Below, in pieces: positions 45,602-54,558 of a stretch of 64,000 bases of DNA. Location: contig JAFVXW010000087.1 in NCBI GenBank assembly GCA_017500935.1, forward strand, positions 80,846 through 144,845, written 5' to 3'. Position 1 is the stretch's first letter; each line of letters begins with the position of its first letter. The notes below the pieces were generated by a model. That model made no database searches and was not told where the DNA came from. It worked only from the letters and a program-made list of their open reading frames with translations. The translations under genes were made by a program, and so were the position numbers. The stretch comes from Lachnospiraceae bacterium (lineage in GTDB: Bacteria; Bacillota; Clostridia; Lachnospirales; Lachnospiraceae).

Positions 45602-46471
45602 ATGAAAAAAAAGATCAAAGCCATACTGGCTGACATTATGTATTGGGTTTATCAGAAGAGAATATGCCGGACTGATATAGAGGTAATGTCTATTGATGAA
45701 ACACTGAACGAATTATTAAGTACGGATAAAAGCCTTGTGCGGTTCGGAGACGGCGAAATCATAATGATCCGGGGGAAAAGTCTGCATTTTCAGCATGAGT
45801 CGGAAGAGATTGCACGACGGTTGGCAGAGATTCTTCAGTATAAAGAAGAAGGACTGATGGTTGCAATTCCTGATATTTTCAGAGGGTTGGATCAGTATCG
45901 CAAGAGTGGCCAGGCTTTCTGGAAGGACCATCTGTTTTTTTTCAGAGGGGTATATCATCAGTATTGTACATCTGACAGAAAATACGGAAACGCATATGTA
46001 TCCAGATGCTACTATAACTATGCGGATAAATCTGCTTCCGCAGCATGGTTTGGAAAAATCAGACAGATATGGAAGGCAAAGGATATTATTGTTGTAGAAG
46101 GCGAGGCTACTCATAATGGAGTTGGCAATGATCTTCTTTCAGAAGCTGCATCTGTAAAGAGAATTTTATGCCCGGCCAACAATGCGGGAGACTTTCAGGA
46201 AGATATTTTACGGACATGCCTTGTAATGCCGGAAAATAGTTTGTTTTTGCTGTCATTAGGACCTGCAGCAAAACTTCTGGCACAGGATTTGTTCAGGGCT
46301 GGAAGGCGTGTGATTGATATTGGTAATCTTGATATGGAATATGAATGGTATTTAGCGCAAGCAATGGAAAAACAAAAGATATTCAAACATACAGTGATTG
46401 GAATTGAAGCAAATCAAAAAGCAGGTTATTTTGAATATTTGAATCAGATTGAGACAAGAATTGGAGTATAA
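45602..46471 (+). CDS. GT-D fold glycosyltransferase, SP_1767/DUF1792 family
   Basis: Carries LVRFGDGEIIMIRGKSLHFQ, the opening of the DUF1792 / GT-D fold family known from glycosylation of streptococcal serine-rich repeat adhesins, and DIIVVEGEATHNGVGNDLL and FLLSLGPAAKLLAQDL of the same fold. The second-domain aspartate-rich segment RVIDIGNLDMEYEWY is also typical. 290 residues, complete. ATG 45602 follows AAGGA (45591-45595). It is 11 bases behind the radical SAM gene, so the two may work on the same sugar or carrier. The sugar donor is unknown; UDP-glucose is used by characterised members. Confidence 0.85.
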   Translation: MKKKIKAILADIMYWVYQKRICRTDIEVMSIDETLNELLSTDKSLVRFGDGEIIMIRGKSLHFQHESEEIARRLAEILQYKEEGLMVAIPDIFRGLDQYRKSGQAFWKDHLFFFRGVYHQYCTSDRKYGNAYVSRCYYNYADKSASAAWFGKIRQIWKAKDIIVVEGEATHNGVGNDLLSEAASVKRILCPANNAGDFQEDILRTCLVMPENSLFLLSLGPAAKLLAQDLFRAGRRVIDIGNLDMEYEWYLAQAMEKQKIFKHTVIGIEANQKAGYFEYLNQIETRIGV

Positions 46472-46488
46472 ACAGAGAGGATTGCAAA

Positions 46489-48237
46489 ATGCTGAATAAA
46501 TTACGATATATCTTTAACAGAAAAGACAAAATGAAAATTGTTTTCCTGATGGTTGCTGTAATTATTGGAAGCTTTTTAGAGTTATTGGGAGTTGCTATTT
46601 TCACACCGTTCATTAACGTGATCATGGATCCTGAGATTATTCAGGAATCAAAAATGTTACATACAGTTTATGTGTTATTTGGATTTACCAGTTCCAAAAA
46701 TTTTCTTGCGGCAATAGCTTGGGGAATTATTGCAATCTATATTTTCAAAAATATTTTTATAGCATTGGAGAAAAATTGGATTTATAAGTTTTCTTACAGT
46801 ATTCAAAAGAAAATTTCTGTTAGACTTTTGACGGCGTATATTAAGGAACCTTATACATTTCACTTAAACAAGAATATCGCAGTTTTGCAGAGAAGTTTGC
46901 AGGAAGACACGGATTTGTTTACAAAAGGGATTATACATGCAATGGAACTGGTCGCAGAGATTGCAGTATGTGGCGTTATGGGATTATATCTCTTTAATGA
47001 AAGTCAATCTATTACCATAATTGTTTTGGTCATGTTAGTGGTTTGTGTGGGAATATTTACTACTATTTCAAAGCACTATTCAAAAAATCTTGGCGCGCAG
47101 AGTCAGATGTATAAAGGTAAAATTTATCAGTGGGTGAATCAGTCGCTGGGTGGTATCAAAGAATTAAAAATCTTAAACAGAGAAGATTATTTTATTAATT
47201 CTTATGATGATTATTTCGGAAAATATGTGCATGGATTGAGAATTAATCGATTGATTGCAGTTTTACCCAGATATTTTGTGGAAGCAGTCAGTATGTCCAG
47301 CTTACTTCTGGCAATTTTAGTGAAAATGTTTTGGGGACAAGGGGATGATATAACCAAGTATATTCCGCAGTTGGCAGTGTTTGCCGTTGCGGCATTTCGT
47401 CTGATGCCTGCAGTAGGAAAAATTAATGAGCATGTTGCCAATATTTTATACACAGCACCTTCGGTTGATCTTATTTATCATGATCTGAAGCAGATTGAAG
47501 AAGAACCGCTGGTGAAAATCAAGGAAGAGATGGAGTGGCAGTTTAAGTCTGAAATATCAGTAAATAATGTCAGCTACCATTATCCTGACAGTGAAGAGTT
47601 TGTACTGGAACATGTCAGCTTTAGGATTCCAAGAGGTAAAACGGCAGCGTTTATCGGACCTTCAGGAGCTGGAAAAACCACGATGGTAGATCTGATTCTG
47701 GGGCTGTTAAGTCCACAGTTTGGAAAAATATATGCAGATGACTTAAATGTACATAAGCATCAGTATGTATGGCAGAAACAGATTGGATATATTCCACAGG
47801 TTATTTATCTTTCTGATGATACGATCAGAAATAATATTGCATTTGGTATAGATTCCGATAAGATTGATGACGATGCAGTCATAGCAGCGGTTAAGAAAGC
47901 ACAGCTTTTTGAATTTGTTGAAAGCCTTCCGGAAGGGTTAGATACCGTTGTAGGTGATAGAGGAATCAGACTTTCTGGTGGGCAGCGTCAGAGAATCGGT
48001 ATTGCAAGAGCACTATACCATAATCCAGAGGTGCTTGTACTGGATGAAGCAACATCAGCGTTAGATAATGATACAGAAGCGGCTGTTATGGGGGCAATTG
48101 ATAATCTGCAGGGACAGAAAACAATTTTAATCATTGCTCATAGACTCACCACGATTAGAAATGTGGATATTATTTATGAAGTAGCTGGCGGAAATGTTAC
48201 AGAAAAATCAAAAGAAGAAGTGTTTGGAGAAGAATAA
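46489..48237 (+). CDS. ABC exporter of lipid-linked oligosaccharide, PglK/MsbA-type (second copy)
   Basis: Half-transporter of 582 residues paralogous to the gene at 27165. Six-helix domain, beginning VIIGSFLELLGVAIFTPFIN, then ATPase with GPSGAGKTT, LSGGQRQRIGIARALYHNPEVLVLDEATS and IIAHRLTT. Segments such as FAVAAFRLMPAVGKINEHV align by eye with the first copy (FAVAAMRLLPSVTRINTHM). Divergence is large, so it is not a recent duplication. RBS AGAGAGGA upstream. It would flip the product of the 39.8-50 kb gene block. Confidence 0.93.
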   Translation: MLNKLRYIFNRKDKMKIVFLMVAVIIGSFLELLGVAIFTPFINVIMDPEIIQESKMLHTVYVLFGFTSSKNFLAAIAWGIIAIYIFKNIFIALEKNWIYKFSYSIQKKISVRLLTAYIKEPYTFHLNKNIAVLQRSLQEDTDLFTKGIIHAMELVAEIAVCGVMGLYLFNESQSITIIVLVMLVVCVGIFTTISKHYSKNLGAQSQMYKGKIYQWVNQSLGGIKELKILNREDYFINSYDDYFGKYVHGLRINRLIAVLPRYFVEAVSMSSLLLAILVKMFWGQGDDITKYIPQLAVFAVAAFRLMPAVGKINEHVANILYTAPSVDLIYHDLKQIEEEPLVKIKEEMEWQFKSEISVNNVSYHYPDSEEFVLEHVSFRIPRGKTAAFIGPSGAGKTTMVDLILGLLSPQFGKIYADDLNVHKHQYVWQKQIGYIPQVIYLSDDTIRNNIAFGIDSDKIDDDAVIAAVKKAQLFEFVESLPEGLDTVVGDRGIRLSGGQRQRIGIARALYHNPEVLVLDEATSALDNDTEAAVMGAIDNLQGQKTILIIAHRLTTIRNVDIIYEVAGGNVTEKSKEEVFGEE

Positions 48238-48243
48238 GAAACA

Positions 48244-49299
48244 ATGAATAAGATTGTTTTTGTGGTACCGGACATGGCAGGCGGCGGAACGGAGAGAGTG
48301 ATTTCCCTGTTGGCAAATGAATATGTACAACGGGGAATTCCGACAGCCATTTTATCATTTGCCGGAAATCAGCAGGCGTATAAATTAGATGATCGTGTGG
48401 AAACCGTGAGTGCTGGGGCTGCATCAGGGGGAAATCCTTTAGTTCGATTGAAACGAATTGCATTCATGCGAAAGTATTTTAAAGAGAATAAAAACTGCAA
48501 TATATTTTCGTTCAGCACAATCGGAACCGGATTTATAGTTATATCAACATTGTTCATGAAACGCAAGATGCTGGTTTCAGAACGTACAGATCCCAAAAGC
48601 TGCGATCATAAATTGTACAGAGATTTTTTTTATACATTTGCGGATGCACTGGTATGTCAAACAAAAGATTCTGTGGAATGTTTTCCGAAGATACTACAGA
48701 AAAAAGCCTGCGTCATTGGAAATCCGGTTGATCCTACGATTCCTCAGGTGTATTGCGGAGAGCGAAAGCATAAGATTGTAACCGCGGGACGTTTGGAACC
48801 GGTCAAGAATCATGCAATGCTGATAGAAGCCTTTGGAGAATTTGTGAAGGAATTTCCGGACTATACGCTTGATATTTACGGAAAGGGAAGTCTGGAAGAA
48901 AATATGCAAATACAGATTGCAGAGAAGGAGTTGGAAGGCAAAGTAATTCTTCATGGATTTTCTGCTAATGTCAAAGAAGAAATATATGACAGCAGTATGT
49001 TTGTATTGTCTTCGAATTATGAAGGAATTTCCAATTCTATGATTGAAGCGCTTGCAATGGGAATACCGGTCATTGCAACAGACTGTCCAATTGGGGGAAG
49101 CAGAACATATATCGAAAATGAAGTGAATGGTTTACTGGTTCCCACAGGTGATGATCAGGCAATGACTGCAGCAATGAAAAAAATTGCGGCAGATTCTGAA
49201 TTGTCGGAAAAAATGTCAAAAAAGGCATCTGAAATCAGAGAAATGAGTTCTGTTGAGAAAATTGCGGATCAAATGTTGGTTGCAGCAGGAATGAGGTAA
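48244..49299 (+). CDS. Glycosyltransferase family 4
   Basis: GT-B glycosyltransferase: IVFVVPDMAGGGTERVISLLANEY, KIVTAGRLEPVKNHAMLIEAF, and the E-x7-E motif YEGISNSMIEALAMGIPVI followed by TDCPIGGSRTYIE. 351 residues. Follows the ABC gene by six bases with a weak ribosome binding site (GAAGAATAAGAA). It belongs to the same subgroup as the enzymes at 15256 and 19117, differing in TDCPIGG for TDCPCGG, so these may have arisen by ancient duplication. Confidence 0.9.
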   Translation: MNKIVFVVPDMAGGGTERVISLLANEYVQRGIPTAILSFAGNQQAYKLDDRVETVSAGAASGGNPLVRLKRIAFMRKYFKENKNCNIFSFSTIGTGFIVISTLFMKRKMLVSERTDPKSCDHKLYRDFFYTFADALVCQTKDSVECFPKILQKKACVIGNPVDPTIPQVYCGERKHKIVTAGRLEPVKNHAMLIEAFGEFVKEFPDYTLDIYGKGSLEENMQIQIAEKELEGKVILHGFSANVKEEIYDSSMFVLSSNYEGISNSMIEALAMGIPVIATDCPIGGSRTYIENEVNGLLVPTGDDQAMTAAMKKIAADSELSEKMSKKASEIREMSSVEKIADQMLVAAGMR

Positions 49300-49301
49300 A
49301 T

Positions 49302-50450
49302 ATGAAAGTTTTATACATGTCTCATCGTTATCATACGAATCAGAATACTATTATGAAGGGCTGGAAAGAAAACGGACATGAAATCTGTTTCATCAGCCAA
49401 TTCGCAGGTAAAATAGAAGATTATACCTATGTGAAGCCGATCGTGTTGGGATATGGCGCAGTATTTCGTGCAATTGACTGGTTTTATATCAATGTTTTGT
49501 TCCGCAAAAAAGCAAATGCTATTGATATGAAATTAAAATGCGGATGGCCGCCGATTAAAAAAATGGCTGATATTATCAGAAACTTTAAACCGGATGTAGC
49601 GATTATCCGTGAGAGATCCATATATTCGATTTGTATGACTGCCATCTGCAAATATTATAAAATACCAATGATTTTATATAACTTAAGTCCTGTATGGGAT
49701 TATAAGTTTAAGGATGACCTGGCTCACAGAATTGTGTGGAAATTAACTCCTCAGTACAGAATGACACCGGTTGATGTGGTTGGAACAAAATACGAAGGAA
49801 AGAAAAAGGATAAAAACGGTTATTGGGCACCGTTTTTAATGGAACCGCAAATGGCTCCTGATGAGAAAAAATACTTTCAGAATGACAGAATCAATTTATT
49901 CTGTATCGGTAAATATCAGGACAGAAAAAATCTGTGGATGATGGTATATGCACTGGAAAAACTGTGTAAAAAATATCCTCTGCATCTTACCATAACCGGT
50001 GAGCTTTCCAATCAGTTTCATCAGGATTATTATGATAAGATTACAGCATATGTTCGGGAACACGGTCTGAAAGACAAAGTGACTTTCTATAGTAACCTTA
50101 ATAAAAAGAGAGTTATGGAAGAATATGCAAAATCAGATCTTTATGTAATTCCCAGTACAGGTGAACCGGCATCCATTACGGTAATTGAAGGTATGGCATT
50201 CTCTATTCCGGTTATCAGTGGAAGCGATAATGGCAGTGCAAACTATATTGTGGAAGGAGAAACTGGTTACGTTTTTGAAGACTGTAACCAGGCGGATTTG
50301 GAAGAGAAGATTGAAAAAATCATTTGTGATAAGGAAAATATGCTGAAAATGGGTAAAGCAGCATATCAGCATGTGAAAGACAATTTCCAGTTTGGCAGAT
50401 ATTATGGTGTAGTGATGCAGATTCTGGAAGAACAGAAGAAGCAAGTATAA
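49302..50450 (+). CDS. Glycosyltransferase family 4-like
   Basis: GT-B-type protein. N-terminal KVLYMSHRYHTNQNTIMKGW, the middle WDYKFKDDLAHRIVWKLTPQ, and the donor-domain region INLFCIGKYQDRKNLWMMV with PSTGEPASITVIEGMAFSIPVI, where the E-x7-E motif is EPASITVIE. 382 residues. Starts two bases after the previous stop. It is followed by a hairpin and a convergent gene, so this ends the 39.8-50.4 kb block. Confidence 0.87.
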   Translation: MKVLYMSHRYHTNQNTIMKGWKENGHEICFISQFAGKIEDYTYVKPIVLGYGAVFRAIDWFYINVLFRKKANAIDMKLKCGWPPIKKMADIIRNFKPDVAIIRERSIYSICMTAICKYYKIPMILYNLSPVWDYKFKDDLAHRIVWKLTPQYRMTPVDVVGTKYEGKKKDKNGYWAPFLMEPQMAPDEKKYFQNDRINLFCIGKYQDRKNLWMMVYALEKLCKKYPLHLTITGELSNQFHQDYYDKITAYVREHGLKDKVTFYSNLNKKRVMEEYAKSDLYVIPSTGEPASITVIEGMAFSIPVISGSDNGSANYIVEGETGYVFEDCNQADLEEKIEKIICDKENMLKMGKAAYQHVKDNFQFGRYYGVVMQILEEQKKQV

Positions 50451-50462
50451 TGCAGATAAAGA

Positions 50463-50507
50463 AACAGCTCATGACTTGTGCTTTTATTGACTCAAGCATG
50501 GGCTGTT
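50463..50507. terminator. Shared terminator between convergent genes
   Basis: Arms at 50463-50478 and 50493-50507 pair over about 15 positions with one bulged base, with a 14-base loop. A T-rich run follows the stem on the minus strand, so it terminates the acyltransferase-3 gene at 50531 best; on the plus strand the tail is poorer in T. It lies between convergent stops at 50450 and 50531. Confidence 0.7.
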
Positions 50508-50530
50508 ATCTTGTTCTGGCGATGTAACTA

Positions 50531-51580
50531 TTATTTTAGAAGACTATAGAATGGTTCTTTTTTGTGTGTGAACACAAAATAACAAATGGAAAGGCAAAGA
50601 AAGGACAGGATAATAAATTGTGTAATTCCGGATAACTCAATATCAAAAAAACTAATGATATATCTGATGATTGTCAGAAGGGGTCGATGAATAAAGTAAA
50701 TTCCAGTACTCATATTTCGCAGCAGAATCGTTTGTGCAGTATTTAAATACTTTGTCTTTTTGTTCAGAAGTAAAATTAAAAGAGCTGGAATCAAAATTAA
50801 CTGAGATACAAATAACGAATGATCATCAGCAACATACTTGTTTTGTATAAAACAAACCTCAATAAAAAGAGTCACTGCTGAAAATAGAAAACAGATTGCT
50901 GTGAAGAAAAGATTTTTCTTTTCAAACAGTTTCTGTTCAATCTTTGCAAGACATATTCCGATACCCAGAAGAGGTAAGCCTACAAAGAGACCATTTCTTG
51001 CAGAAGTTGTAATTTTTAAATAAATATCTACAAAGTGCTGAAAAAGCGTCCCTTCGATAAGAAAATAGTAGCTGTTGCATAAAAGTGCAAAAACATAGCC
51101 AAGAATACCTAAAAACATAGCAAGTTTCAACTTGTTTATTTTGATAAACCAACAGAGAAGAATGCATCCAATGATGCTGGCCCAAACATACCAAAGGGCT
51201 CCATAGGGATAAAATAAAGCCGCCCTTGCAAGGCGAAGAAGAGTCCATTTTATGGATTCGCCATTGATCAGAAGATCCCTTGCGGCAAAAATACTGTTAA
51301 TTAATGTAAACACAATGTATGGGTAGAGAAGTCTTTTAACATAACCTGATGCAATTTGAGGTAAATTACGGATGTCCGCGTTCCATATCTTTCGACCGAG
51401 AAAGAAACCTGATGTTACAAAAAAGAAAGGAACGGCCAAGCAGAAAAGCATGTGTTGGAAATACCAACTGGCAGGGATTTCGTGGTAAGCTCCGGTATGG
51501 CGAAAAAGAATACAAATGCAAAAGAAAAATTTGGCGAGATCAACGGTATGGTAATCTATCTTTTGAACGGAAGAGTTCAT
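50531..51580 (-). CDS. Acyltransferase-3 family membrane protein (OatA/WecH-type)
   Basis: Membrane enzyme of about ten hydrophobic segments that transfers acetyl or other acyl groups to sugars. The first residues MNSSVQKIDYHTVDLAKFFFCICILFRHTG contain the AT3 start with the conserved R-H pair (FRHTG), and FFFVTSGFFLGRKIW is the next family block. About 349 residues from ATG 51580. This start is supported by a GAGG nine bases upstream and by the promoter at 51621-51649, which leaves no room for the longer frame starting at 51649. It is the only minus-strand gene in the window and is transcribed from its own near-consensus promoter. Its target may be the glycan made by neighbouring genes. Confidence 0.88.
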   Translation of the reverse strand: MNSSVQKIDYHTVDLAKFFFCICILFRHTGAYHEIPASWYFQHMLFCLAVPFFFVTSGFFLGRKIWNADIRNLPQIASGYVKRLLYPYIVFTLINSIFAARDLLINGESIKWTLLRLARAALFYPYGALWYVWASIIGCILLCWFIKINKLKLAMFLGILGYVFALLCNSYYFLIEGTLFQHFVDIYLKITTSARNGLFVGLPLLGIGICLAKIEQKLFEKKNLFFTAICFLFSAVTLFIEVCFIQNKYVADDHSLFVSQLILIPALLILLLNKKTKYLNTAQTILLRNMSTGIYFIHRPLLTIIRYIISFFDIELSGITQFIILSFLCLSICYFVFTHKKEPFYSLLK

Positions 51581-51620
51581 ATGTGTAAGTACCTCAAAAA
51601 TTATTATGATTGTTAAAATG

Positions 51621-51649
51621 ATTATAGTGTTAAGCAAGAATTTAGTCAA
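51621..51649 (-). promoter_or_regulatory. Near-consensus sigma-A promoter for the acyltransferase-3 gene
   Basis: On the minus strand, TTGACT and TATAAT are separated by exactly 17 bases (plus-strand positions 51644-51649 and 51621-51626). The -10 is perfect and the -35 matches five of six. It is the strongest promoter match I found in the window and lies 41 bases upstream of the ATG at 51580. Confidence 0.8.
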
Positions 51650-51696
51650 ACGGTATCAGGAATTTTTAACTTGATAATGAAGAAAAAACAGAGTTA

Positions 51697-51705
51697 TGTT
51701 ATACT
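51697..51705 (+). promoter_or_regulatory. Candidate extended -10 promoter for the second MBOAT gene
   Basis: TGTTATACT (TG-n-TATACT) at 51697-51705 is an extended -10 element, 32 bases before the ATG at 51738. No good -35 is present (the nearest TTGATA lies 23 bases upstream of the -10). The divergent promoter at 51621 lies in the same intergenic region. Confidence 0.4.
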
Positions 51706-51737
51706 TAGAAAAAATGAGATATAGGGACGGATTATAT

Positions 51738-53225
51738 ATGCTTTTTAATTCATTTCAATTCTTGATTTTTTTCCCTATTGTAACATTGGTGTTTTTTGTC
51801 GTACCGAAAAAAATCAGATATATTTGGCTTTTGCTTGCAAGCTATTATTTTTATATGTGTTGGAACGCCAAGTATGCGTTGCTTTTATTTTTTTCAACGG
51901 CAATTACCTGGCTGTCAGCAGTGATTATGGAATGGTTAGGGCAGTCTGCGTATACAGAAGAAAAGATTCGATTCGGGAAAAAATGTTGTGTCGCAGCAAG
52001 CTTTATACTGAACTTATTCGTGTTGTTTTTCTTTAAATATTTTGATTTTGCGGTAGATAATCTGAATCGGATATTGGAACACCTGCAGTTAAGAATTCTT
52101 TCTCCGGGAATGAATATTATTTTGCCTGTGGGTATTTCGTTCTATATTTTCCAGGCTTTGGGATATACGGTTGACGTTTATCGTGGAGAGATTCAAGTTG
52201 AAAAAAATCCGGCAAGATATGCTTTGTTTGTATCTTTTTTTCCACAGCTTGTAGCAGGTCCAATCGAACGTTCCCAAAATCTTCTTTTACAGATGAGAAA
52301 GATTGAACAGATTAAGGTCTGGAATTATGAACGGATTAAGAATGGTTTGTTGCTTATGATATGGGGATTTTTCCAGAAGCTGGTCATTGCGGACAGAATT
52401 GCGATTCTGACAGATAATATTTTTGATTATTATGCAGAGTATGGAATGGTTGAATTGTTAACTGCGGCGATGTTGTTCTCGTTCCAGATTTATTGTGATT
52501 TTGGTGGATACAGTCTTATTGCCAAAGGATGTGCTCAGATCATGGGTTTTGAACTGATGGACAATTTCCGACAGCCTTATCTGGCTATGGATATTAAAGA
52601 CTTTTGGAGAAGATGGCACATTTCTCTGACTACCTGGTTTACGGATTATGTATATATTCCTTTAGGCGGTAACAGAAAGGGCAGAAAAGTACAGTGCAGA
52701 AACATATTAATTGTCTTTTTGAGCAGTGGTTTGTGGCATGGAGCCAATTGGACTTATGTAATATGGGGATTTTTACATGGCCTTACTCAGGTGATTGATA
52801 ATATATGGAAATGGCTTGGACTGCAGAGACAAATCTTGCACAGAAGATATCTACAGGTGCTTGTTCGAATCCTGAAAACAGGAATTACCTTTGGAGTGGT
52901 AACTATTTACTGGATTTTTTTCAGAGCAGATTCACTGACAGATGCGCTTGCTTATTTGAAACAGTGTACGAAAGTACTAAGACGGCATACTTTTGTAGAT
53001 ATGGGATTAAGCAAAGGAAACTGGATTGTTTTATTGCTGGCATTGCTGATTTTGTTTGCTGTGGATATTATACATGAAAGAAAAATTCACATTCGTGCAT
53101 TAATTGAAAAACAGAATCTAGTTATAAAAGGTTTTATTTATTTAGCGGCAGTTTGGATTGTTATTCTGTTTGGTGTTTACGGATTCCAATATGATGCAAG
53201 CCAGTTTATTTATTTTCAGTTTTGA
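51738..53225 (+). CDS. MBOAT-family membrane O-acyltransferase, AlgI-like (second copy)
   Basis: Polytopic membrane acyltransferase with LFNSFQFLIFFPIVTLVFFVV start, QPYLAMDIKDFWRRWHISL and GLWHGANWTYVIWGFLHGL, the latter holding the essential His (about H334). 495 residues from ATG 51738, with AGGGACGG at 51723-51730. This copy is closer to the AlgI/PatA-type O-acetylation proteins than the one at 20564, and no acyl carrier protein gene accompanies it. Its partner is the SGNH-like gene at 53233, which begins seven bases after its stop. The two would O-acylate an exported glycan. Confidence 0.93.
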   Translation: MLFNSFQFLIFFPIVTLVFFVVPKKIRYIWLLLASYYFYMCWNAKYALLLFFSTAITWLSAVIMEWLGQSAYTEEKIRFGKKCCVAASFILNLFVLFFFKYFDFAVDNLNRILEHLQLRILSPGMNIILPVGISFYIFQALGYTVDVYRGEIQVEKNPARYALFVSFFPQLVAGPIERSQNLLLQMRKIEQIKVWNYERIKNGLLLMIWGFFQKLVIADRIAILTDNIFDYYAEYGMVELLTAAMLFSFQIYCDFGGYSLIAKGCAQIMGFELMDNFRQPYLAMDIKDFWRRWHISLTTWFTDYVYIPLGGNRKGRKVQCRNILIVFLSSGLWHGANWTYVIWGFLHGLTQVIDNIWKWLGLQRQILHRRYLQVLVRILKTGITFGVVTIYWIFFRADSLTDALAYLKQCTKVLRRHTFVDMGLSKGNWIVLLLALLILFAVDIIHERKIHIRALIEKQNLVIKGFIYLAAVWIVILFGVYGFQYDASQFIYFQF

Positions 53226-53232
53226 GGTAATT

Positions 53233-54558
53233 ATGCATAAATATATAAAAAGGATCGCGGCATTATTGCTGTTTATAGTTTGTTTTTTTTTGATAAACCA
53301 TGTGTTTTGCTTTTTGCTGATAGATGATAGGGAATCTTATACCAGAATCATGATGCATGAAATGTATGAGCAGGAAAACATAGATGTATTGTTTTTGGGA
53401 TCTTCTCATTGTTACAGATCGATTGTCCCGGAAATTATGGATCGGGAAATGAACGTTCTTACATTTAATGGAGGGACATCTTCCCAGCAACCGGTGGCAA
53501 GTTATTACCTGCTGAAAGAAGCGGCTAAAGAACATAAGATAGACAGGGTATATATGGAACTATACTATGATTTGCTCAGAGATAATAAAGATTATCAGTC
53601 TCCTACGGCGGTTTATATCATTTCTGATTATATGAAGGCATCATGGAACAAGCTGCAGTTTTTATGGGATACTGGTGGGAAAGACTATCTTGCTCATGGT
53701 TTATTTTATGGAAGACGTGAGTGGAGTAAGTTGTTTGAACCTTCCAGTATAATGAAAAATATACGAATCAAAAACAGTGATACATATTGGAATTACGCAT
53801 ATGTAACGGCTGAAAATGAAGCATATACAGGAAAAGGTTTTGTGTATAACTATGAATTTATAAAAAAAGGCGAATTTGCTTCGAAGACCGTATTTCCCCC
53901 GATTGAAGAAAATGCGATTTCTGATGTTAATAAGATGTGGCTGGATAAAATGATTTTATTTTGTAAAAAGAATGATATAGAATTAGTCTTTTATACAGCT
54001 CCTGTACCGGATTTTCGACTTGCCGGATGCGGTAATTATGATGAATTTGGGCGACAGGTAAAACATTTTTTGGAAGGCAAGGATGTTCCGTATTATGACT
54101 TTAATCTTTGTAAAGCTGATTTTATGAAGATGGAAGACGAGTATTTTAAAGATGACAATCATTTGAATGGGAATGGTGCGGAAATTTTCAGTTTGGCATT
54201 TGCTCATTTTTTTACGGATAATCTAAGCTCGGAGGAAGTTTTTTGGGAAAGTTATGAGCAGAAATTGGAGAATTCTGAAGAAAGAGTTTTTGGAGTTATC
54301 TGTGAAATGCAGAGAACTGAAGATGGTACAATGGAGGCTGTGATTGAACCTGTAACAAATATGGAAGATCCTCCTTATTTAGCTGTGTATAAGAGACGAG
54401 AAACAGAGGAGAACTATCAATTATACAGAGAATATTCGATTGAGAAGACGTTTAAACTGCCTGCAAATGAATATGGATATATTCATATTTATGTTTCTGG
54501 GGATCCGGAAAGCAAATCTTTTTCCAACGATGCTACATTTTATTACGGAAGTGAATGA
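53233..54558 (+). CDS. Membrane-anchored SGNH/DHHW-like acyl-transfer partner
   Basis: One N-terminal helix (about residues 7-27), then an extracytoplasmic domain. LFLGSSHCYRSIVPEIM is an SGNH block I (G-S-S-H), and DDNHLNGNGAEIFSLAF is the C-terminal D-x-x-H-type block. The last 100 residues form a separate beta-rich-looking domain (about residues 345-442). 442 residues. ATG 53233 follows GAGGTAA; a longer start at 53158 would lie within the MBOAT gene. Its position directly after an MBOAT gene matches AlgI-AlgJ/AlgX pairs. Family level is confident; target is unknown. Confidence 0.82.
   Translation: MHKYIKRIAALLLFIVCFFLINHVFCFLLIDDRESYTRIMMHEMYEQENIDVLFLGSSHCYRSIVPEIMDREMNVLTFNGGTSSQQPVASYYLLKEAAKEHKIDRVYMELYYDLLRDNKDYQSPTAVYIISDYMKASWNKLQFLWDTGGKDYLAHGLFYGRREWSKLFEPSSIMKNIRIKNSDTYWNYAYVTAENEAYTGKGFVYNYEFIKKGEFASKTVFPPIEENAISDVNKMWLDKMILFCKKNDIELVFYTAPVPDFRLAGCGNYDEFGRQVKHFLEGKDVPYYDFNLCKADFMKMEDEYFKDDNHLNGNGAEIFSLAFAHFFTDNLSSEEVFWESYEQKLENSEERVFGVICEMQRTEDGTMEAVIEPVTNMEDPPYLAVYKRRETEENYQLYREYSIEKTFKLPANEYGYIHIYVSGDPESKSFSNDATFYYGSE

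Noticed and set aside
51581-51649. N-terminal extension of the acyltransferase-3 protein
   Set aside because: It overlaps the predicted -10/-35 boxes at 51621-51649, so it is probably not transcribed as coding sequence.
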